Notes: a model not told the origin generated them from the sequence alone. A stretch of 64,000 nt of DNA from CAWAVN01 sp963825075 (GCA_963825075.1 CAWGRX010000028.1:31943-95942), one strand, 5' to 3'; counted from the stretch's first letter, positions 37,159 to 45,891 are shown. Translations and numbers: made by a program.

Positions 37159-38454
37159 ATGCCTTTGCCTTGGTATCAACCCGTGCTTCGCGGAACTCCG
37201 CTCATCGGAGCTGATTTGCGAAGCCGGATTGAGTCGGACTATCACCGCTTCGCCGAAACCGGGCTGCCGGAGAGTTTGGAAGGCTTTTTGCTCGCGGAGT
37301 ACGGCGTGGATGTCACAAGCACCTACGCCGGCGAGCCTATCAAGAATCCGTGGGGCAAAGCCTCCGGGCAACTCTCGATGATGGCTCATCAGGTGGCCGA
37401 CGACGTGGCGGCAGGGCTGGGGTTTGTGGTTTTGAAAACCGTGATCGCCGAAGATGAGACCGGCACCCAAACGATGAAGGCCTGGGCCGTGCCCGAATCC
37501 CGGATGGTCGTGGAACGTATCACGGGTCAAACTGGCGAAGAAGGTTGGACCGTCAGTTGGAAAGGCCGGGGCTGGTGGCAGTCCTTCGAGGATTATCTCA
37601 AACTCATCCGCGATTCCCAATCGCTCGCCCAAGGCACCGGCACGCTGATTGTGCCCTCGTGCAAGTTCCACCTCCCCACCGCAACGGAACCCGCCTGGAA
37701 GACCGCCGAATACACTTACACCGTGCCCCGGTTGTTCGCGGCTTGGAATGATTCTTCGCCCCCACTTCAACCAATGCCTTTGGAGAAAGATTTCAGCCCC
37801 ACGCTTGCCGGCAGCGACCGTGCGAGCGAACAGGCCCAGATTCTCTCCTGGCTGCGCACGGTACCGCGGTTGATTCGCTCCGCAGAAATTCCCAACGAAT
37901 CAAAAGCCCAGCCGGCGGTGTTGCTGGGCCTAAAAATTTTCAATGCCCTATTTGAGGATGAGTTTCAACTGGAGATGCTCAGGACGATCCATCAACCGGG
38001 GCCGGACCGGGCCGACTTTTTTATCTATGGAAATCGGCTGTTCGATCCGCGGAAAGAATTTGAAGGGCACACGGGCATCGCCTACGGCGGCCCGGATTTG
38101 AGCGACCGCAACCTCCGCGTGATGGCGGCGTTTCAAAAAGAACGGCTGGCTCAAAAAGAGGATTTGCCCTTGGAATGGTCCGCCACGGGGAACATCACGA
38201 CCGGGAAGTTGGCATTGGAATATGCCCTCTGCGGGGCGAGCAGTTTTCAGCTTCATACGTTTTTCCAACTCCCCGCCGATCAATACCGAATGAAACTGGG
38301 CAGCCGGACTGCCCGCGCGCTTCATGAATTATACTTCCATCCCGACACGGGCTTTTTGGTGTGGATGCACGACATCGCGCACCGGCTCGGCTTTTCCACC
38401 ACTCCGCTGCGGTTCGCGGACGTCGTCGATCGGCGACCGGAACTGATGAAGTGA
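37159..38454 (+). CDS. Dihydroorotate-dehydrogenase-like flavoprotein (divergent TIM barrel)
   Basis: A 431-aa soluble protein. IKNPWGKASGQLSMMAHQV at residues 55-75 corresponds to the N-P-x-x-x-A-S-G FMN-contact segment of dihydroorotate dehydrogenases, followed by AAGLGFVVLKTVIAED, equivalent to the G-x-V-x-x-K-T strand. Near the C-terminus GHTGIAYGGPDLSDRNLRVM and TTGKLALEYALCGASSFQLHT fit the late barrel strands that bind phosphate. The central Cys/Ser base motif is not obvious, and the length exceeds class 1 enzymes by about 100 residues, so the substrate may differ from dihydroorotate. A second relative lies at 43771. No pyrimidine genes are nearby. Confidence 0.65.
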   Translation: MPLPWYQPVLRGTPLIGADLRSRIESDYHRFAETGLPESLEGFLLAEYGVDVTSTYAGEPIKNPWGKASGQLSMMAHQVADDVAAGLGFVVLKTVIAEDETGTQTMKAWAVPESRMVVERITGQTGEEGWTVSWKGRGWWQSFEDYLKLIRDSQSLAQGTGTLIVPSCKFHLPTATEPAWKTAEYTYTVPRLFAAWNDSSPPLQPMPLEKDFSPTLAGSDRASEQAQILSWLRTVPRLIRSAEIPNESKAQPAVLLGLKIFNALFEDEFQLEMLRTIHQPGPDRADFFIYGNRLFDPRKEFEGHTGIAYGGPDLSDRNLRVMAAFQKERLAQKEDLPLEWSATGNITTGKLALEYALCGASSFQLHTFFQLPADQYRMKLGSRTARALHELYFHPDTGFLVWMHDIAHRLGFSTTPLRFADVVDRRPELMK

Positions 38455-38483
38455 ACCCGTCCAGCGAAGTGACTATCCCCTCA

Positions 38484-38550
38484 GTGAGCCGCACGGCGCT
38501 AGCCGCCGGTTTTTGCACCAGGGACCGCCGGCTAACGCCGTGCCGCTCAC
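38484..38550. repeat. GC-rich palindromic element
   Basis: Arms 38484-38510 and 38524-38550 are inverted copies with 24 of 27 positions matching and a 13-base loop. The arm centre reads GGCGCTAGCCGCCGG / CCGCCGGCTAACGCC. It starts about 30 bases after the DHOD-like stop codon, so it may also act as a transcription end for that gene, although no T-run follows. A second short hairpin (ACCTCCCC/GGGGAGGT, 38639-38657) lies downstream. The remainder of 38455-38821 shows no gene. Confidence 0.7.
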
Positions 38551-38821
38551 CGCCGCCGACAGTCCCGTAAAAAAGGTACTTCCGGATAATCAGGGGGAAC
38601 TCCGACGGTGTTAAAGAGTTTCTTGTCCGCGCTCTTTCACCTCCCCAGCGGGGAGGTAAAATCCGTTGGTCGATCATCACACAAAAAGATCAGCAGCGTC
38701 CGCCCCCCGATTCGCCGGAAGTTCCTAAAAAAATCGGCGTATGGGACAGTCTCTCACAGCAAGGGCGAGGAGTTTATAGAATGAGTTTTCCCGAATTGTT
38801 GAATTGTTTGAGCCATGAGAT

Positions 38822-39352
38822 ATGCAAATGTCGGAAAATGAGAGACACGAGTCGCCGAAACAGAGCCGGCGGTTTGTGCGTTGGCGGCGGGGAGTTTTTG
38901 TGGCCGGGGGATTAGCGGTTCTCTTGGGAGTAATGATCGTGGGGCACTGGTTCGCGGGAAAACCCCAGGGATTGGGAGTGGTCAACGGGCGGTTGGCGAA
39001 GTGTCCCGATTCCCCCAATTGCGTTTGTTCGCAGGAAGACCGCGAATCGCACCGCACCCAACCGCTTAAGTTCTCCGGCGATCCGCAGGCGGCGTTTTCG
39101 CGATTGGTTCAAATTATCCAATCCCAGGCCCGCACGAAGATCACGGAGCAAACCGCGATCTATCTCCGTGTAGAATTCACCACGCCCGTGCTGCGGTTTG
39201 TGGATGATGTCGAGTTCCTGCTCGTGCCGGACGAGCATGTGATCCACGTCCGCTCGGCTTCGCGGGTGGGGCATACCGACCTGGGAGTCAACCGCAACCG
39301 CGTCGAAAAGATCCGCGCAGCCTTCAACTCGACAGCGAACGGCCCGCACTAA
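38822..39352 (+). CDS. DUF1499 family membrane-anchored protein
   Basis: A 176-aa protein with a basic N-terminus (RRFVRWRRG), a single hydrophobic helix (VFVAGGLAVLLGVMIVGHWF, residues 25-44) and an extracytoplasmic domain. CPDSPNCVCSQ, followed later by FVDDVEFLLVPDEHVIHVRSASRVG and GVNRNRVEKIRAAF, is the DUF1499 signature, a family of unknown function found in many bacteria and plastids. Either ATG 38822 or ATG 38828 could start it; neither has a clear Shine-Dalgarno sequence. It stands alone between two intergenic repeats. Confidence 0.85.
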   Translation: MQMSENERHESPKQSRRFVRWRRGVFVAGGLAVLLGVMIVGHWFAGKPQGLGVVNGRLAKCPDSPNCVCSQEDRESHRTQPLKFSGDPQAAFSRLVQIIQSQARTKITEQTAIYLRVEFTTPVLRFVDDVEFLLVPDEHVIHVRSASRVGHTDLGVNRNRVEKIRAAFNSTANGPH

Positions 39353-39373
39353 AAGATCGTGTCGTCTTCGGCT

Positions 39374-39530
39374 CAAATCCGAAATCCGCATCTCGAAATC
39401 CAAACGTTCTAAACGATGCAATTTCTTGTCGGTTTGAAGAAACCGATGGACATTCCCATTGGGGATTTGAGAATTTCGGTAATTAGGATCTAGTTCGGAT
39501 TTCGATATTCGTGCTTCGGATTTCCGTCGG
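39374..39530. repeat. Dispersed inverted-repeat element, copy B
   Basis: The left arm 39374-39404 and right arm about 39493-39525 are imperfect inverted copies (about 25 of 31 positions). The left arm carries the same CGAAATCC-type core as copies at 34882 and 49391. It fills most of the space between the DUF1499 gene and a convergent CBS-domain gene. Confidence 0.7.
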
Positions 39531-39557
39531 TCAATCGGCCGAATGGATCACGGCGAC

Positions 39558-40031
39558 TTAAGCAATCGGCGCTTCGTGGCGTTCGACGAGGGAACTCAAA
39601 TACAACAAGGCCGACTCTTCGCTGCTCGCGAAGGCGCTCATCGCGTGGATCGCGCTCAATACATCCCGGCGGCTGATTTGACCCACGAGTTTGCCTTCGT
39701 TCAAAACCGGCAATCGGCGGGCGTGGGTGTTTAAGAAAATCTGCGCGATGCTCAGCAGGTCCATCTCCTCGTCGATGGTGAGCGCCTCCGTGTCCATGTA
39801 GGCGGACACCTGGATCGAGGGCAACTGCTGGTAGGCCCCTTCCACCAGAAAGCTCAGGCAGCATCGCTCGGAAAACACGCCGAGGTAGTTCCGCTCGGCA
39901 TCCACCACAGGCGCCCCGGAGATGCGGTACTTGAGCAAGAGATCGATCGCTTCAAAGGCATCCATGTCCGGCGAGAGCGTCACGAGTTTCGTGACCATGA
40001 TGTTTTTGGCCAGAACGGGTTTTCGCGTCAT
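39558..40031 (-). CDS. CBS-pair domain protein
   Basis: A 157-aa protein made almost entirely of two CBS motifs: AKNIMVTKLVTLSPDMDAFEAIDLL with YRISGAPVVDAERNYLGVFS, then VSAYMDTEALTIDEEMDLLSIAQIF with ARRLPVLNEGKLVGQISRRDVLSAI. CBS pairs bind adenine nucleotides and act as energy or ionic sensors, usually regulating a partner. The ATG at 40031 (minus) is preceded by AGGAG at a good distance, which rejects the longer upstream-open frame. The tail (SAFASSEESALLYLSSLVERHE) is helical. The partner is unknown; the gene upstream on the same strand (40226) is an uncharacterised protein. Confidence 0.9.
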   Translation of the reverse strand: MTRKPVLAKNIMVTKLVTLSPDMDAFEAIDLLLKYRISGAPVVDAERNYLGVFSERCCLSFLVEGAYQQLPSIQVSAYMDTEALTIDEEMDLLSIAQIFLNTHARRLPVLNEGKLVGQISRRDVLSAIHAMSAFASSEESALLYLSSLVERHEAPIA

Positions 40032-40225
40032 GGGTGCGGTCTCCTGGTTGAGCGCAGCATCACCGTTGTCTCTGAAGAGAGACCTTTGGGAAGGGAATGG
40101 TGATTGTGTTTGAAACGGGTTAGAGAACGTATAGCTTAACACAACGCCCATACAGTCAAGTGCAATTCTTTTTAGTTTTTGCAAAAACGGAGGATTCGAC
40201 TTTCGGCTCCGTTGGGGAAAAATGC

Positions 40226-40717
40226 TCAGCGTTTGCCGGGGATCCGCGGGGCGAGCGGTAAATCGCGGTTTAGGATGGATGTCAGAGCCTGTTCCAAATC
40301 CGGCAGCAGATTGTCTTCCGCGGGGACTTGGGCGACGACTTGCACCTCGCTTTGGACCAAGCCTTTTTGCAATCTTTCGAGACGCGTTTTGGCGTCGGTG
40401 CGAAAAGTGTCCAATTCGGCCGGTTCCAAGTCGTGCCGGACGAGCAGGGTTTGTTCCTGGGTCCGCTGCCGGGCTAGACGGGCCAGCGTTTCCCCTTGGG
40501 TGCGGTAGAGAAATCCCCGGGCATAAGCCCGCCGGAGCCGGTGCTGGGAGTCGAATTGAAACACCGGGTCGGGGCCGAAATACAGCGACAGCCGGCCGTC
40601 CCGGTGAAATCCGGCGATGACGAGTTCGGTTTCCCCCGGACAGACCAGTTCCGCCCGGTGGACGAGAGCCGTCGCTTCCCGCATTAGATCTTCGCGGTCG
40701 GATTCGTGCCGGGCCAT
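40226..40717 (-). CDS. Conserved hypothetical soluble protein
   Basis: A 163-aa protein with no signal peptide or membrane segment. The first half is a mixed alpha/beta region (LVIAGFHRDGRLSLYFGPDPVFQFD) followed by a basic helix (RRAYARGFLYRTQGETLARLARQRT). The second half is helical and acidic (LEPAELDTFRTDAKTRLERLQKGL), ending with LEQALTSILNRDLPLAPRI. I do not recognise a family. The gene stands between the CBS gene (same strand, 195 bases downstream) and a region with no gene. Codon use is like that of its neighbours, which supports it being real. Confidence 0.6.
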   Translation of the reverse strand: MARHESDREDLMREATALVHRAELVCPGETELVIAGFHRDGRLSLYFGPDPVFQFDSQHRLRRAYARGFLYRTQGETLARLARQRTQEQTLLVRHDLEPAELDTFRTDAKTRLERLQKGLVQSEVQVVAQVPAEDNLLPDLEQALTSILNRDLPLAPRIPGKR

Positions 40718-41020
40718 CGGGTTCTTTCAAAAGACGGAAAAGTTTCCGGGGGAAGTGCTTGGTTGCGGTGCGCGGCGTGGTAAACTTAAATTAGTACGAT
40801 ATTTATTGTCTCACAAGAGATTTCAGTCTGTTGGGACCGTTCGGGAAAAACTTTCCAATGATTCGCCGGAACCCGCGAGCGTCCGGCTTTCGTGAACCGG
40901 GGCGGACCACCCTGCGGGCGGTGTCCCCCTGCGGCTAATCAATGGGACGATTATTTCTCGAGTGATCCTTATCCTTTTACCCTCGTTGTTCGCAGTCGGG
41001 CCACCACCTGAGGATTGCCC
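40718..41020. other. Intergenic region with a GC-rich imperfect hairpin
   Basis: About 300 bases between divergent genes. It holds an imperfect GC hairpin around 40897-40929 (GGGGCGGACCACC with GGCGGTGTCCCCC) and probably promoters for both sides. GGATTGCCC just before ATG 41021 contains a weak ribosome site. No open frame with support was found. Confidence 0.45.
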
Positions 41021-42271
41021 ATGTCAACGGTTTCGCTGACGCATTCCAAATCCGAAGCGGAAATCCCAGCGCGGAGAAGCCTCGACCGCGCGGATGACGT
41101 CGAAGCCAAGCAACAGATCGTGGCGGAGTTTCTGGACCGGGCCGGTTACGATGCCCTCTTGATCGGACAGCCCGCGAACTTCGCCTGGTTCACGGCGGGC
41201 GGGGACAACTCGCGGGCGGGTTCGTCTCAAAGCACAGCGGCGCTATTCATCACGCACGATGCGCGGGTGCTGGTGACGGACAACGTCAACTCGCCGTTGT
41301 TGTTCGATCACGAGTTGCCCGGTTTGGGATTTCAATTGAAGGAGCGGCCCTGGCATCAGCCCCGGCAGCAGTTGTGGGAAGACATCGTGCGGGGGCGGAA
41401 CGTCGCGGGCGATTTTTCCTTCGAGGGGATTACGGACGCGTCCGGCCAATTGGCGGAACTTCGGCTGCCGCTCACCGATTTGGAAGCCTCGCGGATGCGG
41501 GAATTGGGCAAAGCGGTCGCGCATGCCGTGGAAGCCACCGCCCGGCGGTTTCCGCGCGGGGCGACCGAAGCCGAGGTCGCCGCCGAGGTCGCCCACCGGA
41601 TGATGAAGCGTCAAATCATTCCGGAATTGATTCAAGTGGTTGCGGAAGGCCGGCGGGGGCGGTATCGGCATTGGTCGTTCGACAAGCGGCCAATCGACCG
41701 CACCTGCGCGATTTCTGCCGTCGGCCGGCGATGGGGACTGTGTACCGGGGCATCCCGGACGGTGTGCTTCGATTCGATCCCGGAAGAAATTCAATCGGCC
41801 CATCACGCCGCGGCTTTGATTCACGCCACCGGCATGCACTTTTCTCTCCCGAATTGGGAACTCAAAGACGTTTGGGACCGGGTGGCCCGGATCTATGAGA
41901 AATTCGGCCATGCCAGCGAATGGCAATTGGCATCGCAAGGTGAAGTCATCGGCTACACGGCGTCGGAAGTCCCCGTGGTGCCGGGCAGCACATACAGCCT
42001 GACTTCCCATCTCGCACTGCATTGGCATCCCTCGGTGGGGCCGGCGGTGATGGGCGATTCTGTGTTGCTCAGCGAGCGGGGCATCGAATTGATCACCCCC
42101 GCCGAAGACTGGCCGAACCTGTCCATCGAAGTCAAAAAATCGCCCGTGGTCTGTCCCGCCGTCCTCAACCGCACCGGCGAAGACCTCACCGGGGGCGATT
42201 CGGTGTTCTCCCTCGAAAACGACTGGGACGACGACAACTTGCCCCAGCTCGACGATGCCGAGCCGAAGTGA
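41021..42271 (+). CDS. M24 'pita-bread' fold protein lacking metal ligands
   Basis: A 416-aa protein with the two-domain organisation of aminopeptidase P or creatinase: an N-terminal creatinase-like domain (AGYDALLIGQPANFAWFTAGGDN) and a C-terminal M24 domain (LRELGKAVAHAVEATARRF, AEVAAEVAHRMM). In active M24 enzymes two Asp, one His and two Glu bind metals. Here the D-x-G...D-x-T-R segment reads SAVGRRWGLCTGASRTVCF, the His segment reads ASQGEVIGY and the last Glu segment reads MGDSVLLSERGIELIT. The ligands therefore appear lost and hydrolysis is unlikely. It may bind a peptide or other ligand. ATG 41021 is chosen over an in-frame TTG at 41015. Confidence 0.75.
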   Translation: MSTVSLTHSKSEAEIPARRSLDRADDVEAKQQIVAEFLDRAGYDALLIGQPANFAWFTAGGDNSRAGSSQSTAALFITHDARVLVTDNVNSPLLFDHELPGLGFQLKERPWHQPRQQLWEDIVRGRNVAGDFSFEGITDASGQLAELRLPLTDLEASRMRELGKAVAHAVEATARRFPRGATEAEVAAEVAHRMMKRQIIPELIQVVAEGRRGRYRHWSFDKRPIDRTCAISAVGRRWGLCTGASRTVCFDSIPEEIQSAHHAAALIHATGMHFSLPNWELKDVWDRVARIYEKFGHASEWQLASQGEVIGYTASEVPVVPGSTYSLTSHLALHWHPSVGPAVMGDSVLLSERGIELITPAEDWPNLSIEVKKSPVVCPAVLNRTGEDLTGGDSVFSLENDWDDDNLPQLDDAEPK

Positions 42272-42361
42272 TTTCGTTTCACTCCAACAGGTTGTCTGAT
42301 TCCGGGATGCTCTTACAATTCTACTAATTAACTACCGATCATCTCACGCGAAAACTCTCCG

Positions 42362-42814
42362 ATGCCTTCTGATTCTGTCTCCTCTCCGTCGCCTCCCAAA
42401 CAAACCGGCGTGCCGGGCACTTGGGTGGTGTTTGCCATGTTCGCCTTCGGCTTTCTGGCGACGGGGATTCTGTTTGCCTACTGGCATTGGCACACGGCTC
42501 CGTTTCAGGAACTGCAAGCGGCCTTGGCGAAAGAATTTCCCGGCTGCCGGCCCCGCGTGGAGGGTGGCCAACACAAGTCGCACAAAAACACAACGCGAAC
42601 TCTGCGGGTCGTGCTGAAAGTGGATTTTCCGCCGGACCAAAAGACGGCCCAATCCGAAGCCATGGCCGACCGCGTTTTAGATCTTGCGGCGAGTTATCTT
42701 CCTCATCCGCTCACCGATTATGACGTCGCGGAAGTCCATTTGTATTGGCCGGAGAAGGAAAAGACAATTCACGAGCATCTCATCGAGCGAAAGCTTAAAT
42801 CCCCTGCCAACTGA
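42362..42814 (+). CDS. Hypothetical single-pass membrane protein
   Basis: A 150-aa protein with a Ser/Pro-rich N-terminus, one membrane helix (TWVVFAMFAFGFLATGILFA, residues about 20-39) and a soluble domain of about 110 residues. The domain includes a basic stretch (HKSHKNTTRTLRVVLKVDF) and PLTDYDVAEVHLYWPEKEKT. I do not recognise it. It is probably translated from ATG 42362, 90 bases after the M24-like gene on the same strand, and may be in the same transcript. Codon usage agrees with a real gene. Confidence 0.6.
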   Translation: MPSDSVSSPSPPKQTGVPGTWVVFAMFAFGFLATGILFAYWHWHTAPFQELQAALAKEFPGCRPRVEGGQHKSHKNTTRTLRVVLKVDFPPDQKTAQSEAMADRVLDLAASYLPHPLTDYDVAEVHLYWPEKEKTIHEHLIERKLKSPAN

Positions 42815-43031
42815 GCGAAATTGGAGAATCCCGGCGGATTTCGTTTTGTGATGCCGGGGGAATCCGCTAACATTCTTTGGCATCCCGCCCCCAGCCCCGG
42901 TGCGGGGGATTCTTCGGGGTTTGACAATTTTTTTAAGAATCTCGTGGAAATTCATCAGAAATCTTGCGAAAATCCGATCACTGATGGAAACACGTTTTTG
43001 GGTTTGATTTTTGGCAGAGGAGATCTCAGGC

Positions 43032-43766
43032 ATGTCTTACGGGCGCGAGTATGAAATGGACGAGTACGGTTACGACGGTTTTGCGGCGGATGCCGCCTTC
43101 GAGGAACGCCGGGCTTTCATCCAACGCACCTATGCCCATGTGTTCGGTGCGATTCTGGCATTCGTGGGACTGGAAGCCTTTCTGCTGACGGTGATGTCCG
43201 ACGCCATGAAGCTGAAAGTCCTGGGTTTCATGTTTTCCAGTTGGTTCCTGGTGCTGGGGGCGTTTATGGTCGTCAGTTGGCTCGCCGAAAAATGGGCCCG
43301 CAGCAACGCCTCCCAATCGACACAGTACGTGGGTCTGGGAGTTTATGTCCTGGCCGAAGCGGTCATCTTCATGCCGATGTTGATTCTGGCCTCCGACCCG
43401 CGGTTTGGCGGCGGCCCGAACGTGATTCCCACCGCCGGTTTTTTGACACTGCTGATCTTCGGCGGCCTGACCGCGGTGGTCATGCTGACCAAGAAAGACT
43501 TTTCGTTCCTGGGGGGCTTTCTGTCGTTGATGGGCTTTGCGGCGCTCGGTTTGATCGTCGTGGCCATGTTCACGCCGCTCTCCTTAGGCATCTGGTTCGT
43601 GATGGCGATGATCGTCTTGATGTGCGGCTACATCCTTTACGACACCTCCAACATCCTGCACCATTACCACACCACGCAGCACGTCGCGGCGGCGCTGGCC
43701 CTGTTCGCCTCCATCGCCACGCTGTTCTGGTACGTTCTCCAATTCGTGATGGCCAGCGATGATTAG
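43032..43766 (+). CDS. Bax inhibitor-1/YccA family membrane protein
   Basis: A 244-aa protein of seven hydrophobic helices after a Tyr/Asp-rich N-terminus (YGREYEMDEYGYDGF). RAFIQRTYAHVFGAILAFVG begins the family core, and the late helices include SLGIWFVMAMIVLMCGYILYDTSNI. The last of these carries the D in YDTSNI, part of the pH-sensing di-aspartyl site of bacterial TMBIM channels. Family members leak calcium or protons. ATG 43032 is preceded by GAGGAGA at 9 bases, which fixes the start over the TTG at 43011. The gene is monocistronic, with a convergent gene ending 4 bases away. Confidence 0.9.
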   Translation: MSYGREYEMDEYGYDGFAADAAFEERRAFIQRTYAHVFGAILAFVGLEAFLLTVMSDAMKLKVLGFMFSSWFLVLGAFMVVSWLAEKWARSNASQSTQYVGLGVYVLAEAVIFMPMLILASDPRFGGGPNVIPTAGFLTLLIFGGLTAVVMLTKKDFSFLGGFLSLMGFAALGLIVVAMFTPLSLGIWFVMAMIVLMCGYILYDTSNILHHYHTTQHVAAALALFASIATLFWYVLQFVMASDD

Positions 43767-43770
43767 CCGG

Positions 43771-44829
43771 CTATGACTTTTGGAATCCTTCGCGGATCCG
43801 CAAGCCGACGGCCGGGTCGATCATCGCGGCGGTGGCGATGTGCACGGACTCGGCACCGGCTTGGAGATAATCGCGGACGTGTTCTGCGGTCGAAGCACCA
43901 CCGACGCCGATGATGCGGGTATTGAGTCCGCGTTCGGCAATCAATCGAGCGAACTGCGCGGCTTGCGCAATGGACGCTTCGCGAGTCGCATCGCCGCAGA
44001 TCCCCCGTTTCTGGCCGTCGAACAGCGAACTTTTCGTGGCCGGGTCTTCCACCGTGGCCGCGACGCTGTTCGTCATCGCCAGGGCATCCACAAACGGGGC
44101 AATCGCATCGAGCAGTTCTTCCGCAGTCTCGGCATCGTGCACGTGGCCGATCTTCGCGATGTAGGGAACCGACGGAATCGCTTCGCGAACGATGCCCGCC
44201 ACGATGCGCGCATCTTCGGGATTCTGATAAAGCTGCCCGTCGCAGGTCGCCACGTTCGGGCAGGAGAAATTCGTCTCCACATAATCCGCCCCGCTCTCGA
44301 CGGCCCATTTCGCGCATCGGGCATAATCCTGGGCCAGTTGCTCCAAAGACCAATCCGGCTGAATTGTCCCCACGACGGAAACGGAAAGCAGTTTTTCCTT
44401 GGAAAGATGCTTTCGCGTCCATTCGACGTCCCGCCGCCAATAGTCCGGCTCAGCGGAAGGCATGCCGAACGACACCGCCCAACTGCCGGTCATTTTGTCT
44501 GTCAAGGGCAAGGTTTGCTCGGTTCCGTGAAGTTGTCCCGTGACGACCGGTTGCAAATTGGGCAGTGGATAGCACGCCCGCCGGCTGCTCCGCGTGGTCT
44601 TGTAGGTCAAGACATCAAACCCCAAGGAGGCGTAATACAAAACCCACTTGCCATTGAGCAGCGGTCCCGCCGGCATTCCCAACGGTGAAGGCACCGGCCG
44701 CCCGCAAAACGTCCACTCGCCCGGCATCTCGGGAACCTGCACCTCGACCGGTTCCGGGGCGTGATCGTAGTTCCACGCATAGGTTTTCCGGGAATCGTAA
44801 CGCGGAAGATCATCAAGTGGGATCTGCAT
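43771..44829 (-). CDS. Dihydroorotate/dihydropyrimidine-dehydrogenase-like flavoprotein
   Basis: A 352-aa FMN-type TIM barrel. SPLGMPAGPLLNGKWVLYYASLGFDVLTYKTTR matches the N-terminal FMN strand with the conserved Lys-Thr. DYVETNFSCPNV is the substrate-loop N-x-S-C-P-N motif that carries the catalytic Cys of class 1A and DPD-like enzymes, and YIAKIGHV and IIGVGGASTAEHVRDYL bind the phosphate. The extra N-terminal 50 residues (YDSRKTYAWNYDHAPEP) are unusual. It may oxidise a pyrimidine or related cyclic compound; no adjacent pyrimidine gene supports a specific reaction. It is convergent with the Bax-inhibitor gene. GpgS lies upstream on the same strand, 50 bases away. Confidence 0.8.
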   Translation of the reverse strand: MQIPLDDLPRYDSRKTYAWNYDHAPEPVEVQVPEMPGEWTFCGRPVPSPLGMPAGPLLNGKWVLYYASLGFDVLTYKTTRSSRRACYPLPNLQPVVTGQLHGTEQTLPLTDKMTGSWAVSFGMPSAEPDYWRRDVEWTRKHLSKEKLLSVSVVGTIQPDWSLEQLAQDYARCAKWAVESGADYVETNFSCPNVATCDGQLYQNPEDARIVAGIVREAIPSVPYIAKIGHVHDAETAEELLDAIAPFVDALAMTNSVAATVEDPATKSSLFDGQKRGICGDATREASIAQAAQFARLIAERGLNTRIIGVGGASTAEHVRDYLQAGAESVHIATAAMIDPAVGLRIREGFQKS

Positions 44830-44879
44830 TCGTTTTATCCGTGGCTGCTTTTTTATCTCTGGGTTGATTTCGCGAACAA

Positions 44880-45872
44880 TTAGGTTTGCGTGGCGGCGAG
44901 TTCCGGGTGGTATTTGTGAACGTACTGGTCGATTTCCATCATGGGCGGGCGTTCGAATTCTTCGATGCGGTATTCGACTTGCTCGAATTGGCCGTCCTGG
45001 ACTTTGGGCTGCCGCATGATTTCGGGGAGCACCTCCCGAAACTGGGCTCGCTGTTCACGGGTCAGCCGACTGAAAAACGCCCGCAAAATGCCGAAAGCCA
45101 TTCGGCCGAGCGCGACTGTCTCCTGGTTGCGATGCACGCGGGTGTCGAGATCGGTCTGGGCAAAACCCGCGAGTCCCAGCTTTTCGTAGATGTCGATGAG
45201 CGCGGCGGTCTCGACGCCGTAGCCGACGGGGAAGGGTATCTGCTCCAGAATCGACCGCCGGCCGGCATATTCGCCGGAGAGCGGTTGAATGATCGTCGCC
45301 AATTCGGGATAGAACAAGCTGAACAGAGGCCGGACTAAAATCTCGGTCACCCGCCCGCCGCCGGTGGGACGAATGCCTTGCGAAAAGGCAAGCGGGCGGT
45401 CGTAAAACGCCTTGACGTAGTGCACCTCCGGCTCCTTGATGAGCGGCCCGATCAGCCCGTACACAAACCGCGGGTGGATGTTGTTGATGTCGGAATCGAC
45501 GTACACAATGATGTCGCCCTCGAGGAGATACAACGCTTTCCAAAGGTTCTCGCCCTTGCCGCGATGGTTGCCGTATTCGGGCAAATGCTCCTCGGCGAGA
45601 TACACGTCGGCTCCGAAGGTCGCGGCGATTTCGCGGGTTTCATCCGTGCTGCCGGAATCAATCACGGCGATTTCATCCAAAAGCGGATAGCGGTCCTTGA
45701 GGGCCGACTTGAGCAGCACAATCTCCTTGCCGATCGTCTTGGCTTCGTTGTAGGTGGGCAGGCAAAGAGAGATTTTGAGCCCCTGCCGCTGTTTCTCTTC
45801 AACGAGCCAACGGATGTCCCAGAAATTGGAGTGATGATAAGTTCGTTCACTCAACCACTGTTCGGGCGTCAT
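44880..45872 (-). CDS. gpgS: Glucosyl-3-phosphoglycerate synthase (GT81)
   Basis: A 330-aa GT-A enzyme. It shows SLCLPTYNEAKTIGKEI, VIDSGSTDETREIAATFGADVY, GKGENLWKALYLLEGDIIVYVDSDINN (DXD motif), PTGGGRVTEILVRPLFSLFYP, PLSGEYAGRRSILEQIPFPVGYGVE and DLDTRVHRNQ. This order is diagnostic for GpgS, which transfers glucose from NDP-glucose to 3-phosphoglycerate in the synthesis of glucosylglycerate, a compatible solute and, in mycobacteria, the primer of methylglucose polysaccharides. Planctomycetes are known to make mannosylglucosylglycerate. No dephosphorylating GpgP gene is adjacent. The start ATG 45872 lies 20 bases from the RND transporter gene upstream on the same strand. Confidence 0.9.
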   Translation of the reverse strand: MTPEQWLSERTYHHSNFWDIRWLVEEKQRQGLKISLCLPTYNEAKTIGKEIVLLKSALKDRYPLLDEIAVIDSGSTDETREIAATFGADVYLAEEHLPEYGNHRGKGENLWKALYLLEGDIIVYVDSDINNIHPRFVYGLIGPLIKEPEVHYVKAFYDRPLAFSQGIRPTGGGRVTEILVRPLFSLFYPELATIIQPLSGEYAGRRSILEQIPFPVGYGVETAALIDIYEKLGLAGFAQTDLDTRVHRNQETVALGRMAFGILRAFFSRLTREQRAQFREVLPEIMRQPKVQDGQFEQVEYRIEEFERPPMMEIDQYVHKYHPELAATQT

Positions 45873-45891
45873 AAGGTTTTTCGTGGCTCCA

